Notes: generated from the sequence alone by a model not told the origin. Positions 6,727 through 14,135 are shown, numbered from the stretch's first letter. The stretch: DNA of 14,433 nucleotides from Bacteroidales bacterium (GCA_030638325.1 DAOWEV010000030.1:1-14433); one strand, 5' to 3'. A program made the numbers and translations.

Positions 6727-7767
6727 TTATTTTCGATAGAGTATTATATATACTGCCAGATGGTCACTATATCCCCCGTAGTAACTACTGCTGCCGGCAG
6801 TTCTGCTGGGCCGTGTTTCCCCCTCATCTGAAATGTACATGATCCATTCCGGATCGAAAATACTTCCTTTTGTTTCTGCCAGGACCATCCCCGTGCTTTT
6901 CTGAAGCAGGTATCCGGATACGATAAACTGATCGAACATATCCCAGTCTTTCCAGTAGATTGTACCGGTTCCGGTGAGATAATCTTCATACATGAGATTA
7001 TACAATTTGGCTGGGTCAGGATGATCAGACACCGGCTCTGCCTGCAAGACCTCAGTTAGTGACCGGTCAGCAGGTTCATCATTGAAATCTCCCATGAGAA
7101 TAATGGCCGCCTCCTGATCAATGCTCAAAATGGAATCAAGCTGTTGAGAAAGTATTTCTGCCGTGGTAACCCTTTTCGGGTCCGATTTTTCTCGTCCTCC
7201 CCATCTTGAGGGCCAATGATTGACAAAAATATGGAGGGTGTCCTGCCGGGCTTTTTTCGGAACCCCTTTTACGTATAATATATCCCTTGTATTATCCTCC
7301 GGGTCGAGAGAAAATCTTACCGGGACAGGATGAAACTCAAGGGGGATAAATTGATTCTTTCTGTAAATAAGTGCATTATCAATGCCTCTTTCATCAGGGC
7401 TTTCAAAATGTATGATCCCATATTTGCCTTTTTTTAACCCGGGCTGGGTTATCAGGTCTTCCAGCACCCGGCGATTCTCTACTTCGCATAAACCAATAAT
7501 GGCAGGCAGTACATCCTCATCAAGTGAAGATAACACCTGATCCAGGTGGTTCAGCTTCAACAGGTATCTTTCAGTGTTCCATGCCACCTTTGCATCCGGC
7601 AGATAGCTTCCATCGCGTTTTCCCGGGTCGTCAATGGTATCAAACAGGTTCTCGACATTGTAAAAGGCAATGATGAATTTTCTGTTCTTTTTGATGTTAT
7701 CTCCTTCCTGTGCTGAGGTGAATAGACCTGGAAAGAGGAAGAAAACAATAAAGATGTATTTTAACAT
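6727..7767 (-). CDS. Secreted endonuclease/exonuclease/phosphatase-family protein
   Basis: The family contains DNase I-like metal-dependent phosphodiesterases. From the ATG at 7765-7767 the protein has 346 residues, with a signal peptide at 1-20 (MLKYIFIVFFLFPGLFTSAQ). Family motifs appear in order: FYNVENLFD at 35-43, CEVEN at 94-98 with the metal-binding glutamate, RGIDNALIYR at 127-136, VNHWPSRWGG at 182-191 with the catalytic histidine, GDFNDEP at 226-232, and the C-terminal SDH at 334-336. All expected catalytic residues are visible, so it should be active on a phosphodiester or phosphomonoester outside the cytoplasm; the substrate (DNA, nucleotide, lipid) is not shown. A TTG nine bases further upstream is an alternative start, but it lies inside a TTTTAAC repeat and spoils the signal peptide. 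It lies downstream of hslR on the same strand; no own promoter is seen. Confidence 0.88.
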   Translation of the reverse strand: MLKYIFIVFFLFPGLFTSAQEGDNIKKNRKFIIAFYNVENLFDTIDDPGKRDGSYLPDAKVAWNTERYLLKLNHLDQVLSSLDEDVLPAIIGLCEVENRRVLEDLITQPGLKKGKYGIIHFESPDERGIDNALIYRKNQFIPLEFHPVPVRFSLDPEDNTRDILYVKGVPKKARQDTLHIFVNHWPSRWGGREKSDPKRVTTAEILSQQLDSILSIDQEAAIILMGDFNDEPADRSLTEVLQAEPVSDHPDPAKLYNLMYEDYLTGTGTIYWKDWDMFDQFIVSGYLLQKSTGMVLAETKGSIFDPEWIMYISDEGETRPSRTAGSSSYYGGYSDHLAVYIILYRK

Positions 7768-7770
7768 AAC

Positions 7771-7791
7771 TTTCAACTTTTAACTTTTAAC
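7771..7791. repeat. Short heptad tract, unit TTTTAAC (3 units)
   Basis: Three 7-nt units (one TTTCAAC, two TTTTAAC) sit immediately upstream of the endonuclease-family start codon, with further TTTTAAC copies just outside the phase at 7758-7764 and near 7796-7802. Short and low in complexity, so modest confidence taken alone. Confidence 0.4.
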
Positions 7792-7818
7792 TTCTTTTTA
7801 ACTCATGAATTAAAGAAG

Positions 7819-8208
7819 TTAGAAGTTTTTGGTTTTTTTAAGTTTTTCGATCAAACGTCTTTGCTTTTTGGTGGGCCTGCCCAGTCCCCGTTGGCGAAAT
7901 TCATGATTTATCTCCCGTTGCATTTTGAGTTTTTCATACTCTTCTGATGGTGTAAGGTCGCTGACATGCTCTATTGCCAATTTGGCTGAAACCCTTTTTT
8001 GTATCAGGCCAATAACTTGTATTGTCTTGGTAAGCAGGCCAAGCCGTATCATAATGACATCACCGGGTTTTACTTCCCTGGAAGGCTTTACCGCCTGGTC
8101 GTCAATACGGACTTTGCCCGACCGGCAGGCACTTGTTGCCTGGCTGCGGGTTTTGAAGATCCTGACTGCCCATAACCATTTATCAATACGCACTCCGGAA
8201 GCCATCAT
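7819..8208 (-). CDS. hslR: S4-domain RNA-binding protein, Hsp15 (HslR)-like
   Basis: Hsp15 binds free 50S subunits that still carry a nascent chain and helps recycle stalled translation. The 129-residue protein starts with the S4 fold: VRIDKWLWAVRIFKTRSQA at 6-24, then SGKVRIDDQAVKPSREVKPGDVI at about 30-52, which are the conserved S4 segments. The C-terminal part is basic, with RGLGRPTKKQRRLIEKLKK at 107-125, a tail typical of Hsp15-like proteins that contacts RNA. Length fits the family (about 130). Two adjacent ATG codons (8206-8208 and 8203-8205) are equally possible starts. It follows der by 221 nt on the same strand, but that gap holds two repeat elements and no recognisable promoter, so read-through from the era-der operon is possible. 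Confidence 0.88.
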   Translation of the reverse strand: MMASGVRIDKWLWAVRIFKTRSQATSACRSGKVRIDDQAVKPSREVKPGDVIMIRLGLLTKTIQVIGLIQKRVSAKLAIEHVSDLTPSEEYEKLKMQREINHEFRQRGLGRPTKKQRRLIEKLKKTKNF

Positions 8209-8245
8209 TAAATGTCTTGTTAAATTGTTTACAATCAGCGGTATA

Positions 8246-8287
8246 CCCCTTCTCCTGGAGGAGAAGGGGCCAGGGGATGAGGTGTAT
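8246..8287. repeat. CCCCTTCTCC hairpin with CCAGGGGATGAGGTG flank
   Basis: CCCCTTCTCC (8246-8255) and GGAGAAGGGG (8260-8269) form a 10-bp perfect stem around TGGA, followed by CCAGGGGATGAGGTGTAT. Read on the other strand, this is a CACCTCAtCCCCtGGCC lead plus a hairpin. It is a type of dispersed intergenic palindrome I recognise from many bacterial genomes (from memory). A related, partly deleted copy is at 12141-12176. It lies upstream of hslR, where it could influence read-through from der. Confidence 0.6.
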
Positions 8288-8383
8288 TACAACATGTTTA
8301 AAAACTTAATCAACTAATAAAAGTACGCATTTCTGTGAAGAACCAAAAATAAAAAGAAGTACGCCTTTTTGAGATGACCCAAA

Positions 8384-8425
8384 ATCTTAAATCGTTAATC
8401 GTTAATCTACAATCGTTAATCTACA
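8384..8425. repeat. Heptad tract, unit ATCGTTA / ATCTACA (6 units)
   Basis: Six consecutive 7-nt units begin at 8384: three exact ATCGTTA, two ATCTACA and one ATCTTAA. The tract ends 5 nt before the stop codon of der. All units share the ATC start, so the period is unambiguous. Confidence 0.7.
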
Positions 8426-8429
8426 ACCG

Positions 8430-9734
8430 CTATTTTTTTCTAAAGTAAAGCACCATTGGAACACCGGCAAAATCAAACCTTTCCCGCATCCTGTTCTCCA
8501 GGAACCGCTTGTATGGGTCTCGTATATATTGCGGCAGATTACAGAAAAAGACAAAGGACGGATAGGCCGTTTTCAACATGGTGATATATTTAATCTTAAC
8601 AGCTTTTCCTTTCACGATTGGGGGTGGGGTATTCTGAATGATCGGCAACAGTATTTCATTGAGTTTGGAGGTTGAAATTCTGTTCGCGCGGTTTTGATAG
8701 ACTTTGCCGGCATATTCAAGGGCTTTGAATATCCGCTGTTTATTCGTCACAGAAGTGAAGACTATCGGAAAATCATTGAATGGCGCTGCTTTCTTACGGA
8801 TCTCCAGTTCCAGTGATTTGATGGTATTGGTTTCCTTATCCACAAGGTCCCATTTATTGACCACTATGACCACTCCTTTGTGGTTTTTCTCTACGAGGTG
8901 CAGGATATTTAGGTCCTGGGACTCCATCCCGTCTGCTGCATCGATCAGGAGCAGGCATACATCACTGTTTTCTATCGCCCGGATGGATCGCATAACCGAA
9001 TAAAACTCAATGTTCTCTCTTACCTTTACCTTTCTCCTCAACCCGGCAGTGTCTACCAGCAGGAAGTTAAAGCCAAAACTTTTATAGGGAGTATATATGG
9101 TATCACGGGTAGTGCCTGCGACGGGTGTTACTATATTGCGTTCCTCCCCGAGCAAGACGTTGATAAGCGAGGATTTCCCAACATTAGGACGGCCTATCAC
9201 TGCAATCTTAGGGTAATCGGGCAGATCAACAGTAGTGGTGTCACTGAATTCTTTAACCACATCATCCAGCAGGTCGCCCGTGCCACTGCCGTTGATAGAA
9301 GAGATCCCGTAAACTTCCCCGAGTCCCAACTGGTAAAACTCATGAATGTTTTGGGCCCGGCTGGTGTTGTCCACCTTGTTGACTACGAGGAATACTTTTT
9401 TTTGGTTTTTCCTGAGCAAGCCGGCCACATCTTCATCCATACCCGTCACTCCGTCTTTCACATCCACCATAAAAATGATAACGTCTGATTCGCCAATGGC
9501 GAGGTCAACCTGCTTCCGGATCTCCTCCTCAAAAACATCATCTGATCCCATGACATATCCACCCGTATCGATCACTGAAAATTCGATCCCGTTCCAGTCG
9601 GTAATGCCATAATGCCTGTCGCGTGTAACCCCGCTGGTTTCCTCAACAATAGCTTGCCGGCTTTTGATCAGCCTGTTGAATAAGGTTGATTTACCTACAT
9701 TCGGACGGCCAACAATGGCGAGTATATTTCCCAT
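8430..9734 (-). CDS. der: GTPase Der (EngA)
   Basis: Der is an essential tandem GTPase needed for late maturation of the 50S ribosomal subunit. The 434 residues contain two complete G domains. The first has GRPNVGKS at 9-16, DTGG at 56-59 and NKVD at 119-122. The second has GRPNVGKS at 181-188, GTTRDT at 207-212, DTAG at 228-231 and NKWD at 293-296. The C-terminal KH-like domain follows from about 350, with PPPIVKGKAVKIKYITM at 370-386, FVFFCNLP at 394-401 and a final FDFAGVPMVLYFRKK. Length and architecture match the family. The start codon is 22 nt after the stop of era on the same strand, so the two form an operon, with transcription expected from the promoter upstream of era. A heptad repeat tract begins 5 nt after its stop. 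Confidence 0.97.
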   Translation of the reverse strand: MGNILAIVGRPNVGKSTLFNRLIKSRQAIVEETSGVTRDRHYGITDWNGIEFSVIDTGGYVMGSDDVFEEEIRKQVDLAIGESDVIIFMVDVKDGVTGMDEDVAGLLRKNQKKVFLVVNKVDNTSRAQNIHEFYQLGLGEVYGISSINGSGTGDLLDDVVKEFSDTTTVDLPDYPKIAVIGRPNVGKSSLINVLLGEERNIVTPVAGTTRDTIYTPYKSFGFNFLLVDTAGLRRKVKVRENIEFYSVMRSIRAIENSDVCLLLIDAADGMESQDLNILHLVEKNHKGVVIVVNKWDLVDKETNTIKSLELEIRKKAAPFNDFPIVFTSVTNKQRIFKALEYAGKVYQNRANRISTSKLNEILLPIIQNTPPPIVKGKAVKIKYITMLKTAYPSFVFFCNLPQYIRDPYKRFLENRMRERFDFAGVPMVLYFRKK

Positions 9735-9756
9735 TTCTGTTTGTAATTAATAATTA

Positions 9757-10635
9757 TCAGGAAAGGTATCCGAAATGTTTAAGTTGTAACTCATCATTTC
9801 GCCAATCTTTCTTCACCTTAATAGTCAACCCAAGATAAACTTTTTTCCCCACCCATTCCTCAATATCTTTCCGGGAATCGGTGCCCAGCTTTTTGATAGA
9901 TTTACCTCTATGCCCCAGCATAATGGCTTTTTGTGATTCCCGGCTTACATAAATAAAGGCTGTAATATGTACAATATCCTGGCTCTCTTTAAATTGATCA
10001 ACAACAACTTCAACAGAATAAGGTATCTCCTGCTTAAAGTTCAGCAGGATCTTTTCACGGATTATTTCTGAAACAAAGAAGCGTTGTGTTTTATCTGTCA
10101 ATGTATCTTTCGGGAAATAAGGAGGAGATTCAGGCAGGCTTTCCAGGATCAGTGAGAAGACAGTATCAATGTTGAATTTCAGCAAAGCCGATGCGGGTAC
10201 CACCATCGCCTCCGGAAGTGTTTCACTCCACTGCATAACTTGCTGTTCTACCTGTTCCTGGTTAGAAAGGTCGATCTTATTGATTACGATGATCACCCGG
10301 CCGCCGGCGTTCCTGATCTTTTCAACAAGATCTGCATCTACAGATTTTTCAGTGATGTCTGTAACAAGGAGGATAATATCAGCATCCTGGAACGCCGAAT
10401 CCACGAATTTCATCATGGAATCATGAAGTTTATAGGCCGGTTTAAGATAACCCGGGGTATCTGAATATATGATCTGGAAATCATCCCCGCTCACAATACC
10501 CATTATTCTATGACGTGTTGTCTGGGCCTTGGAAGTGATAATAGAAAGTTTCTCTCCCACGAGGGCATTCATCAGCGTGGATTTCCCCACATTCGGACTA
10601 CCTATGATATTTACAAACCCGGCTTTATGTGCCAT
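9757..10635 (-). CDS. era: GTPase Era
   Basis: Era binds the 3' end of 16S rRNA and acts in 30S subunit maturation, linked to growth control. The 292-residue protein has the G domain motifs GSPNVGKS at 12-19, TTRHRIMG at 39-46, DTPGY at 59-63, NKID at 119-122 and SAL at 149-151. The KH domain in the C-terminal third carries FFVSEIIREKILLNF at 186-200, GHRGKSIKKLG at 241-251 and the end VKKDWRND at 274-281. Length is normal for Era. It is the first gene of the era-der operon. On the minus strand TTTG (10704-10701) and TAACTTTG (10682-10675) form a promoter with an 18-nt spacer, back to back with the promoter of the initiator tRNA gene. The predicted leader is about 34 nt. Confidence 0.97.
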   Translation of the reverse strand: MAHKAGFVNIIGSPNVGKSTLMNALVGEKLSIITSKAQTTRHRIMGIVSGDDFQIIYSDTPGYLKPAYKLHDSMMKFVDSAFQDADIILLVTDITEKSVDADLVEKIRNAGGRVIIVINKIDLSNQEQVEQQVMQWSETLPEAMVVPASALLKFNIDTVFSLILESLPESPPYFPKDTLTDKTQRFFVSEIIREKILLNFKQEIPYSVEVVVDQFKESQDIVHITAFIYVSRESQKAIMLGHRGKSIKKLGTDSRKDIEEWVGKKVYLGLTIKVKKDWRNDELQLKHFGYLS

Positions 10636-10659
10636 GAAAAATAAAAAATTAATTAAAGA

Positions 10660-10690
10660 TTGTAATTAATCTTGCAAAGTTATACCTTTG
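10660..10690 (+). promoter_or_regulatory. Promoter of the initiator tRNA gene
   Basis: TTG (10660-10662), a 20-nt spacer and TACCTTTG (10683-10690) match the Bacteroidota -33 and -7 elements. The predicted start is near 10696, about 28 nt before the mature tRNA 5' end. Its -7 box begins at the base directly after the oppositely oriented -7 box of era. A 7-bp inverted repeat (GCCATTT 10694-10700, AAATGGC 10708-10714) would fold at the 5' end of the precursor. Confidence 0.65.
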
Positions 10691-10704
10691 CAGGCCATTT
10701 CAAA
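10675..10704 (-). promoter_or_regulatory. Promoter of the era-der operon
   Basis: Read on the minus strand, TTTG (10704-10701), an 18-nt spacer and TAACTTTG (10682-10675) match the Bacteroidota promoter, with the spacer one base short of the usual range. The two divergent -7 boxes together make the near-palindrome CAAAGTTATACCTTTG (10675-10690). The predicted start is near 10669, about 34 nt before the era ATG. Confidence 0.55.
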
Positions 10705-10723
10705 GAAAAATGGCAAAATACAT

Positions 10724-10795
<72 letters not shown>

Positions 10796-10807
10796 CTAGT
10801 AAAACCC

Positions 10808-10836
10808 AAGCCTGGCCGGTAAGCCAGGCTTTTTTA
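10808..10836 (+). terminator. Intrinsic terminator of the initiator tRNA gene
   Basis: AAGCCTGGC (10808-10816) and GCCAGGCTT (10823-10831) form a 9-bp perfect stem around CGGTAA, followed by a run of T up to 10835. It begins 13 nt after the tRNA 3' end, in the correct orientation. The left arm can also pair with a second CCAGGCTTG copy at 10851-10859. Confidence 0.85.
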
Positions 10837-10952
10837 TTTCAAGACATGCTCCAGGCTTGCCTGAGAGCTATGGTTTGGGTTTTGCAACTCGAGCAACGTC
10901 TGGATCAATGACCGAAGGGAAATTAATCCTTCGTTGATTACCTCACCCCCGG

Positions 10953-11951
10953 CTACCTCCGAGCCTTGAAATCATCAATTTTGGAAAGCAGCTTATTGAA
11001 GAAGCGATTCCGTTCTTTGGCTGAGGTGCCACTTATCAAAGTGGATTTTTGTAACAGTCCTGTTAAATATTTATCAATGTGTCCGGTAAAATAAGGATTG
11101 GTGGTATACAGCAGGCTCAACACATTAAAAGTCAGGAAACACCCGGTAACATTATCCGTTTTTACAAGTATGGTGTTGTCGTTCAGGACTACATCGTTAA
11201 CGTAAAACTTATATGAGTCCGGAAGGCCTTCGGGAACTTCACCATACCGAAATTTAAAACCTTTTTCAGCCTGTTTCTGGATGTGTCTGACCCATTTTTC
11301 CACCCGGTCGCACAACAGCAAGACGTCATCTTTCTTTTTAAAGAGTCCTGATACCCAGTAGTATTCCATCTGCCGTAAGGTGATGTTGAAAGTATCTTCA
11401 TTCCAGATCTCGGTGACAGGAACGGTAGCTGCAATAGCAAGGATCTGTTCACCTGTCTTCTGGATCTCCTGGTCATAATCATCCAGAGAGAATAACTTTT
11501 CTTCATATTCCGGAAACTGGAATAGAGTTTTTTCCCATAAAAATGTCTTAAACGCCCCTATCTCCGGGAACTGCCAGTAATGGAAGATGGGCGGGTCCTT
11601 GGCAGCATAAATGATGTCTTTGGTTTTTGACATCTTTATCATTTTCATATTTTCCAGGACAGTGTATAGCCAATCTTTGATGGTGAGTTTTTCAGCATCG
11701 ATAGCGTGACAGTTAAATATCACGTTGTGGCTTTGCACATTGAACAGGGTGTCCAGGGAGATGCCGTAGTTCATGCTGAGCGTAAATAGTTCCTCAAAAG
11801 ACAGTGTTTTTTCACCCCTTATCCTTCTGTACGCGCTGTCATAACTTATTTCCAGAATCTCCGAGATGTCATGGACGAATGAAATGTTTGGAGGCAGTTT
11901 GTCTTTGATCTGCTGAAAAAACACTTTTTGGATTTCGGTCAACTGGATCAT
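10953..11951 (-). CDS. HTH transcriptional regulator, Bacteroidota type
   Basis: The 332-residue protein has an N-terminal helix-turn-helix at about 23-70: FVHDISEILEISYDSAYRRIRGEKTLSFEEL, then a LSMNYGISLDTLF helix. The segment SYDSAYRRIRGE looks like the recognition helix and resembles the N-terminal HTH of the BetR group (PF08667; recalled, not searched). The remaining 260 residues are a mixed alpha/beta region with many aromatic residues (HYWQFPEIGAF near 123-133, MEYYWVSGLF near 210-220), typical of a family of uncharacterised Bacteroidota regulators. No signal peptide or membrane segment is present, so it is cytoplasmic. A strong promoter lies just upstream. It forms a single-gene unit; neither the ligand nor the target is known. 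Its stop overlaps a CCTCACCCCCGGC element (10941-10953). Confidence 0.78.
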   Translation of the reverse strand: MIQLTEIQKVFFQQIKDKLPPNISFVHDISEILEISYDSAYRRIRGEKTLSFEELFTLSMNYGISLDTLFNVQSHNVIFNCHAIDAEKLTIKDWLYTVLENMKMIKMSKTKDIIYAAKDPPIFHYWQFPEIGAFKTFLWEKTLFQFPEYEEKLFSLDDYDQEIQKTGEQILAIAATVPVTEIWNEDTFNITLRQMEYYWVSGLFKKKDDVLLLCDRVEKWVRHIQKQAEKGFKFRYGEVPEGLPDSYKFYVNDVVLNDNTILVKTDNVTGCFLTFNVLSLLYTTNPYFTGHIDKYLTGLLQKSTLISGTSAKERNRFFNKLLSKIDDFKARR

Positions 11952-11975
11952 TCCTTATTCAATTGGTTTAGACAC

Positions 11976-12007
11976 CAAATATACGAATAAATTCAGGAAA
12001 AAGCAAA
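11976..12007 (-). promoter_or_regulatory. Promoter of the HTH regulator gene
   Basis: On the minus strand TTTG (12007-12004) is followed after 20 nt by TATATTTG (11983-11976). Both boxes are exact matches to the Bacteroidota consensus and the spacing is standard. The predicted start is near 11970, giving a leader of about 19 nt. It is the best-formed promoter in the window. Confidence 0.7.
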
Positions 12008-12339
12008 TCAGCGTCTTTTTGCAGCTCCGGTAGCCTTGAGGAAAATGTTTCGCTGGCGCAGTCGCTGGAACAAGGGTAATTTTCAGATTGCCACTTATTT
12101 TGTGATTTGCTGGCAGTTATTGATCGATTCCGGCAATGATCACCTCACCTCCCGGCCTGAGGGAGAGGGGGAGGGGAATGTTTTGCAGCCCGAACACAGA
12201 CCGGATTATTCTGAGGACTCAGGATCTCTTATCAAATATTTTGTTTTGTGAAAATATACTTTACATTCGGACGTCTAAATGCAAAATATGTTTATGTGTA
12301 TGAGAAAAAGACGGTTACTAAGCTTTCAACTCAATAATA
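12008..12339. other. Gene-free spacer between HTH regulator promoter and acyl-CoA synthetase terminator region
   Basis: No frame here looks coding: the longest (12036-12251, 71 codons) has no recognisable motif and runs through a low-complexity GGGAGAGGGGGAGGGG element. The stretch holds a repeat copy at 12141-12176 and a small CTGAG-GA-CTCAG palindrome at 12211-12222. No RNA gene or clear promoter is seen. Confidence 0.6.
12141..12176. repeat. Degenerate copy of the CCTCACC...GGCC / GGAGAGGGG element
   Basis: CACCTCACCTCCCGGCC (12141-12157) matches the reverse complement of 8271-8287 and its neighbours at 14 of 17 positions. It is followed by a purine-rich GGGAGAGGGG arm like the right arm of the hairpin at 8260-8269. 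The left hairpin arm is missing, so the stem cannot form. It looks like a decayed member of the same family. Confidence 0.45.
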
Positions 12340-12395
12340 GTGAGACGTGAAGCGTGAGATGTGAAGCGTGAGTAGTGAATAGTGAATAGTGAATA
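12340..12395. repeat. Heptad tract, unit GTGAnnn (8 units)
   Basis: Eight consecutive 7-nt units all start with GTGA: GTGAGAC, GTGAAGC, GTGAGAT, a second GTGAAGC, GTGAGTA, then three exact GTGAATA. It is the longest and clearest heptad tract in the window. It lies downstream of the acyl-CoA synthetase gene, just beyond its probable terminator. Confidence 0.8.
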
Positions 12396-12426
12396 GGGGG
12401 AAGAAAATCGACAATAAAATTTGTAA

Positions 12427-12454
12427 AGCACCGGTTTCCTGTTAAGCCGGTGCT
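12427..12454 (-). terminator. Probable terminator overlapping the acyl-CoA synthetase stop codon
   Basis: On the minus strand AGCACCGG (12454-12447) and CCGGTGCT (12434-12427) form a perfect 8-bp stem with a 12-nt loop that contains the TAA stop codon. TTTACAAATTTT follows. The T run is interrupted, so efficiency is uncertain, but position and orientation fit. Confidence 0.55.
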
Positions 12455-14097
12455 CCTGCGTACATAAACCGCTTAATCTTTTTAGTGGCCGTTTTAATAA
12501 ATTCTTCTTTCCGGATCATGACATCCTGAATTTTTGAGAATTTGTTTACCCGGGCGTTTACATACTCATGTAGTTCTTTGCTTAGCTCATCACATTTTTC
12601 CTCCAGGAACTCCGAAAATTCACCCTTCAGGTAGTGGTATTTTTCTGCAATCTCTTCGCGATTGAAATGAACCATTGCCACCAATTTTCCCTTTTGCTGA
12701 ATAACCAGCGATTCAGCAACATGCTTGAAATTATTGATGACCGACTCGATGTCTTCGGGGAAAATATTCTCGCCTCCGGGGCCAATGATCACATTTTTAC
12801 TACGCCCGCGAATGTACAGGTAGTTGGTATCGTCAAGTATTCCCAAATCTCCCGTTTTGAACCAGCCATCTTCTGTCATTACTTCCCTGGTCAATTCGGG
12901 CTCTTTGTAGTAACCCTTCATCACATTCGGGCCTTTCGCCCAAATTTCGCCTTCACCGGTTAGTTTTCCCGGCTTGTGAATCTTAAGGGTAACACCTTCG
13001 AGTGGTGGCCCGGTTGATTGCAACCGTGTATTTAGCGCATTAACACCGGCAAGCAATGGTGATGTTTCGGTAAGCCCGTACCCGATGGCATAGGGAAACT
13101 TGGCCTCACGCAGGAATTTTTCCACTGTTTTGTCTAATTTGGCGCCGCCAATCCCAAAAAACTTCAATTCACCCCCGAATGTCCGCATGAGTTTTTTTCC
13201 GGCCAGATGGTTAAACTTTTTACGCAGCGGCGGGATGGTATACAACATCCTGGTTAGTTTACTCTTGTTGAATGTTGGCAGTACCTTACTCTTGTATATT
13301 TTCTCGATGATCAACGGGACTGTCAGCATCAGGGTAGGCCGCACACTTTTCAGGGCAGGAATTAAAACAGCAGGCGTGGGCGGTTTTTTAATGTAAAAAA
13401 TGCTTGCACCGCAAATCACCGGTAAAACAAACCCGATGGTATTTTCGTATGTATGCGACAGGGGCAGCACCGATAAAAAGCGGTCTCCGGAATTGATTTC
13501 CTGTACACTCATGCTGGCTACGGCATTAGAGCTAATGTTTTTGTGTGTAAGCATTACCCCTTTTGATTTTCCGGTAGTCCCCGAAGTGTAAATAATGGCA
13601 GCCAGGTCGTCTTCGGCCACCTGGTATTCTCTGACCGGGTTTAATCCTTCTTGAAAGTGAATGCCCGGACTGTTGGTTTCTAATATTGAAAAATCATCGA
13701 TCAAGATCCTGTGAAGCAAGGTGTCCTGCTTAAGGTTATCAATTTTCGGCTTCAGGCCGTTTGAAACGAAAATGGCCTTAGACCCGGAATGGGTCAGCAC
13801 ATTCTCGATTTCATTTACGCTAAAATCGGGCAGGATGGGGACCACAATCGCGCCCATCGAAGTGATGGCAAAATAGGTAATGCCCCAATGAGGCATATTT
13901 GTGCTCAACAGCGCCACACGATCTCCTCGTTGAATTTTTAGTTTCTCCAATAAAGAAGTGACCGAGCGTCTCCGCTTGTCAAATTCGGAATAGGTCAAAG
14001 GGGTTTCATCAACAAAGGCTACAGCAGGCAGCTCCCCATATTTTTCGACTGACTGTAGTAACAGTGCAGGCAAAGTCAAAATTGAAAAATCTTTCAT
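12442..14097 (-). CDS. Long-chain fatty-acid-CoA ligase (AMP-forming)
   Basis: The enzyme activates fatty acids with ATP and CoA by way of an acyl-adenylate. The 551-residue protein shows the ANL-superfamily motifs: the P-loop YTSGTTGKSKGVMLTHKN at 170-187, PLSHTYE at 212-218, GIGGAKLD at 315-322, GYGLTETSP at 339-347, GWFKTGDLG at 411-419, the hinge region YIRGRSKNVIIGPGGENI at 428-445 and a C-terminal TATKKIKR at 536-543 carrying the catalytic lysine. There is no membrane segment or signal peptide; the protein is probably cytoplasmic or peripheral to the membrane. Length is slightly shorter than E. coli FadD, as is usual for this Bacteroidota group. It is a single-gene unit with a -7 box at 14118-14125. 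Exact chain-length preference is not shown by sequence. Confidence 0.93.
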   Translation of the reverse strand: MKDFSILTLPALLLQSVEKYGELPAVAFVDETPLTYSEFDKRRRSVTSLLEKLKIQRGDRVALLSTNMPHWGITYFAITSMGAIVVPILPDFSVNEIENVLTHSGSKAIFVSNGLKPKIDNLKQDTLLHRILIDDFSILETNSPGIHFQEGLNPVREYQVAEDDLAAIIYTSGTTGKSKGVMLTHKNISSNAVASMSVQEINSGDRFLSVLPLSHTYENTIGFVLPVICGASIFYIKKPPTPAVLIPALKSVRPTLMLTVPLIIEKIYKSKVLPTFNKSKLTRMLYTIPPLRKKFNHLAGKKLMRTFGGELKFFGIGGAKLDKTVEKFLREAKFPYAIGYGLTETSPLLAGVNALNTRLQSTGPPLEGVTLKIHKPGKLTGEGEIWAKGPNVMKGYYKEPELTREVMTEDGWFKTGDLGILDDTNYLYIRGRSKNVIIGPGGENIFPEDIESVINNFKHVAESLVIQQKGKLVAMVHFNREEIAEKYHYLKGEFSEFLEEKCDELSKELHEYVNARVNKFSKIQDVMIRKEEFIKTATKKIKRFMYAGAPA

Positions 14098-14117
14098 ATT
14101 TATGATATAGGAAGATG

Positions 14118-14125
14118 CAAAAGTA
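14118..14125 (-). promoter_or_regulatory. -7 box of the acyl-CoA ligase gene
   Basis: TACTTTTG on the minus strand is an exact TAnnTTTG match, with a predicted start near 14111 and a leader of about 14 nt. No TTTG or TTG is found 18-21 nt upstream; that position falls inside the heptad tract at 14136-14170. Confidence 0.45.
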
Positions 14126-14135
14126 CAACAATTTC

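Noticed and set aside
7768..7776. TTG start adding three codons to the endonuclease-family gene
   Set aside because: The TTG is part of a TTTTAAC-type repeat; the ATG at 7765-7767 gives a standard signal peptide.
7925..8317. 130-codon plus-strand frame opposite hslR
   Set aside because: It is antisense to a clear S4-domain gene and ends in the palindromic repeat and AT-rich spacer; nothing recognisable is encoded.
12036..12251. 71-codon plus-strand frame in the regulator/ligase spacer
   Set aside because: It runs through a purine-rich repeat copy, has no motif, and no promoter or conserved start is visible.
12340..12395. CRISPR-like array
   Set aside because: Units are 7 nt with no spacers, so this is a simple tandem repeat.
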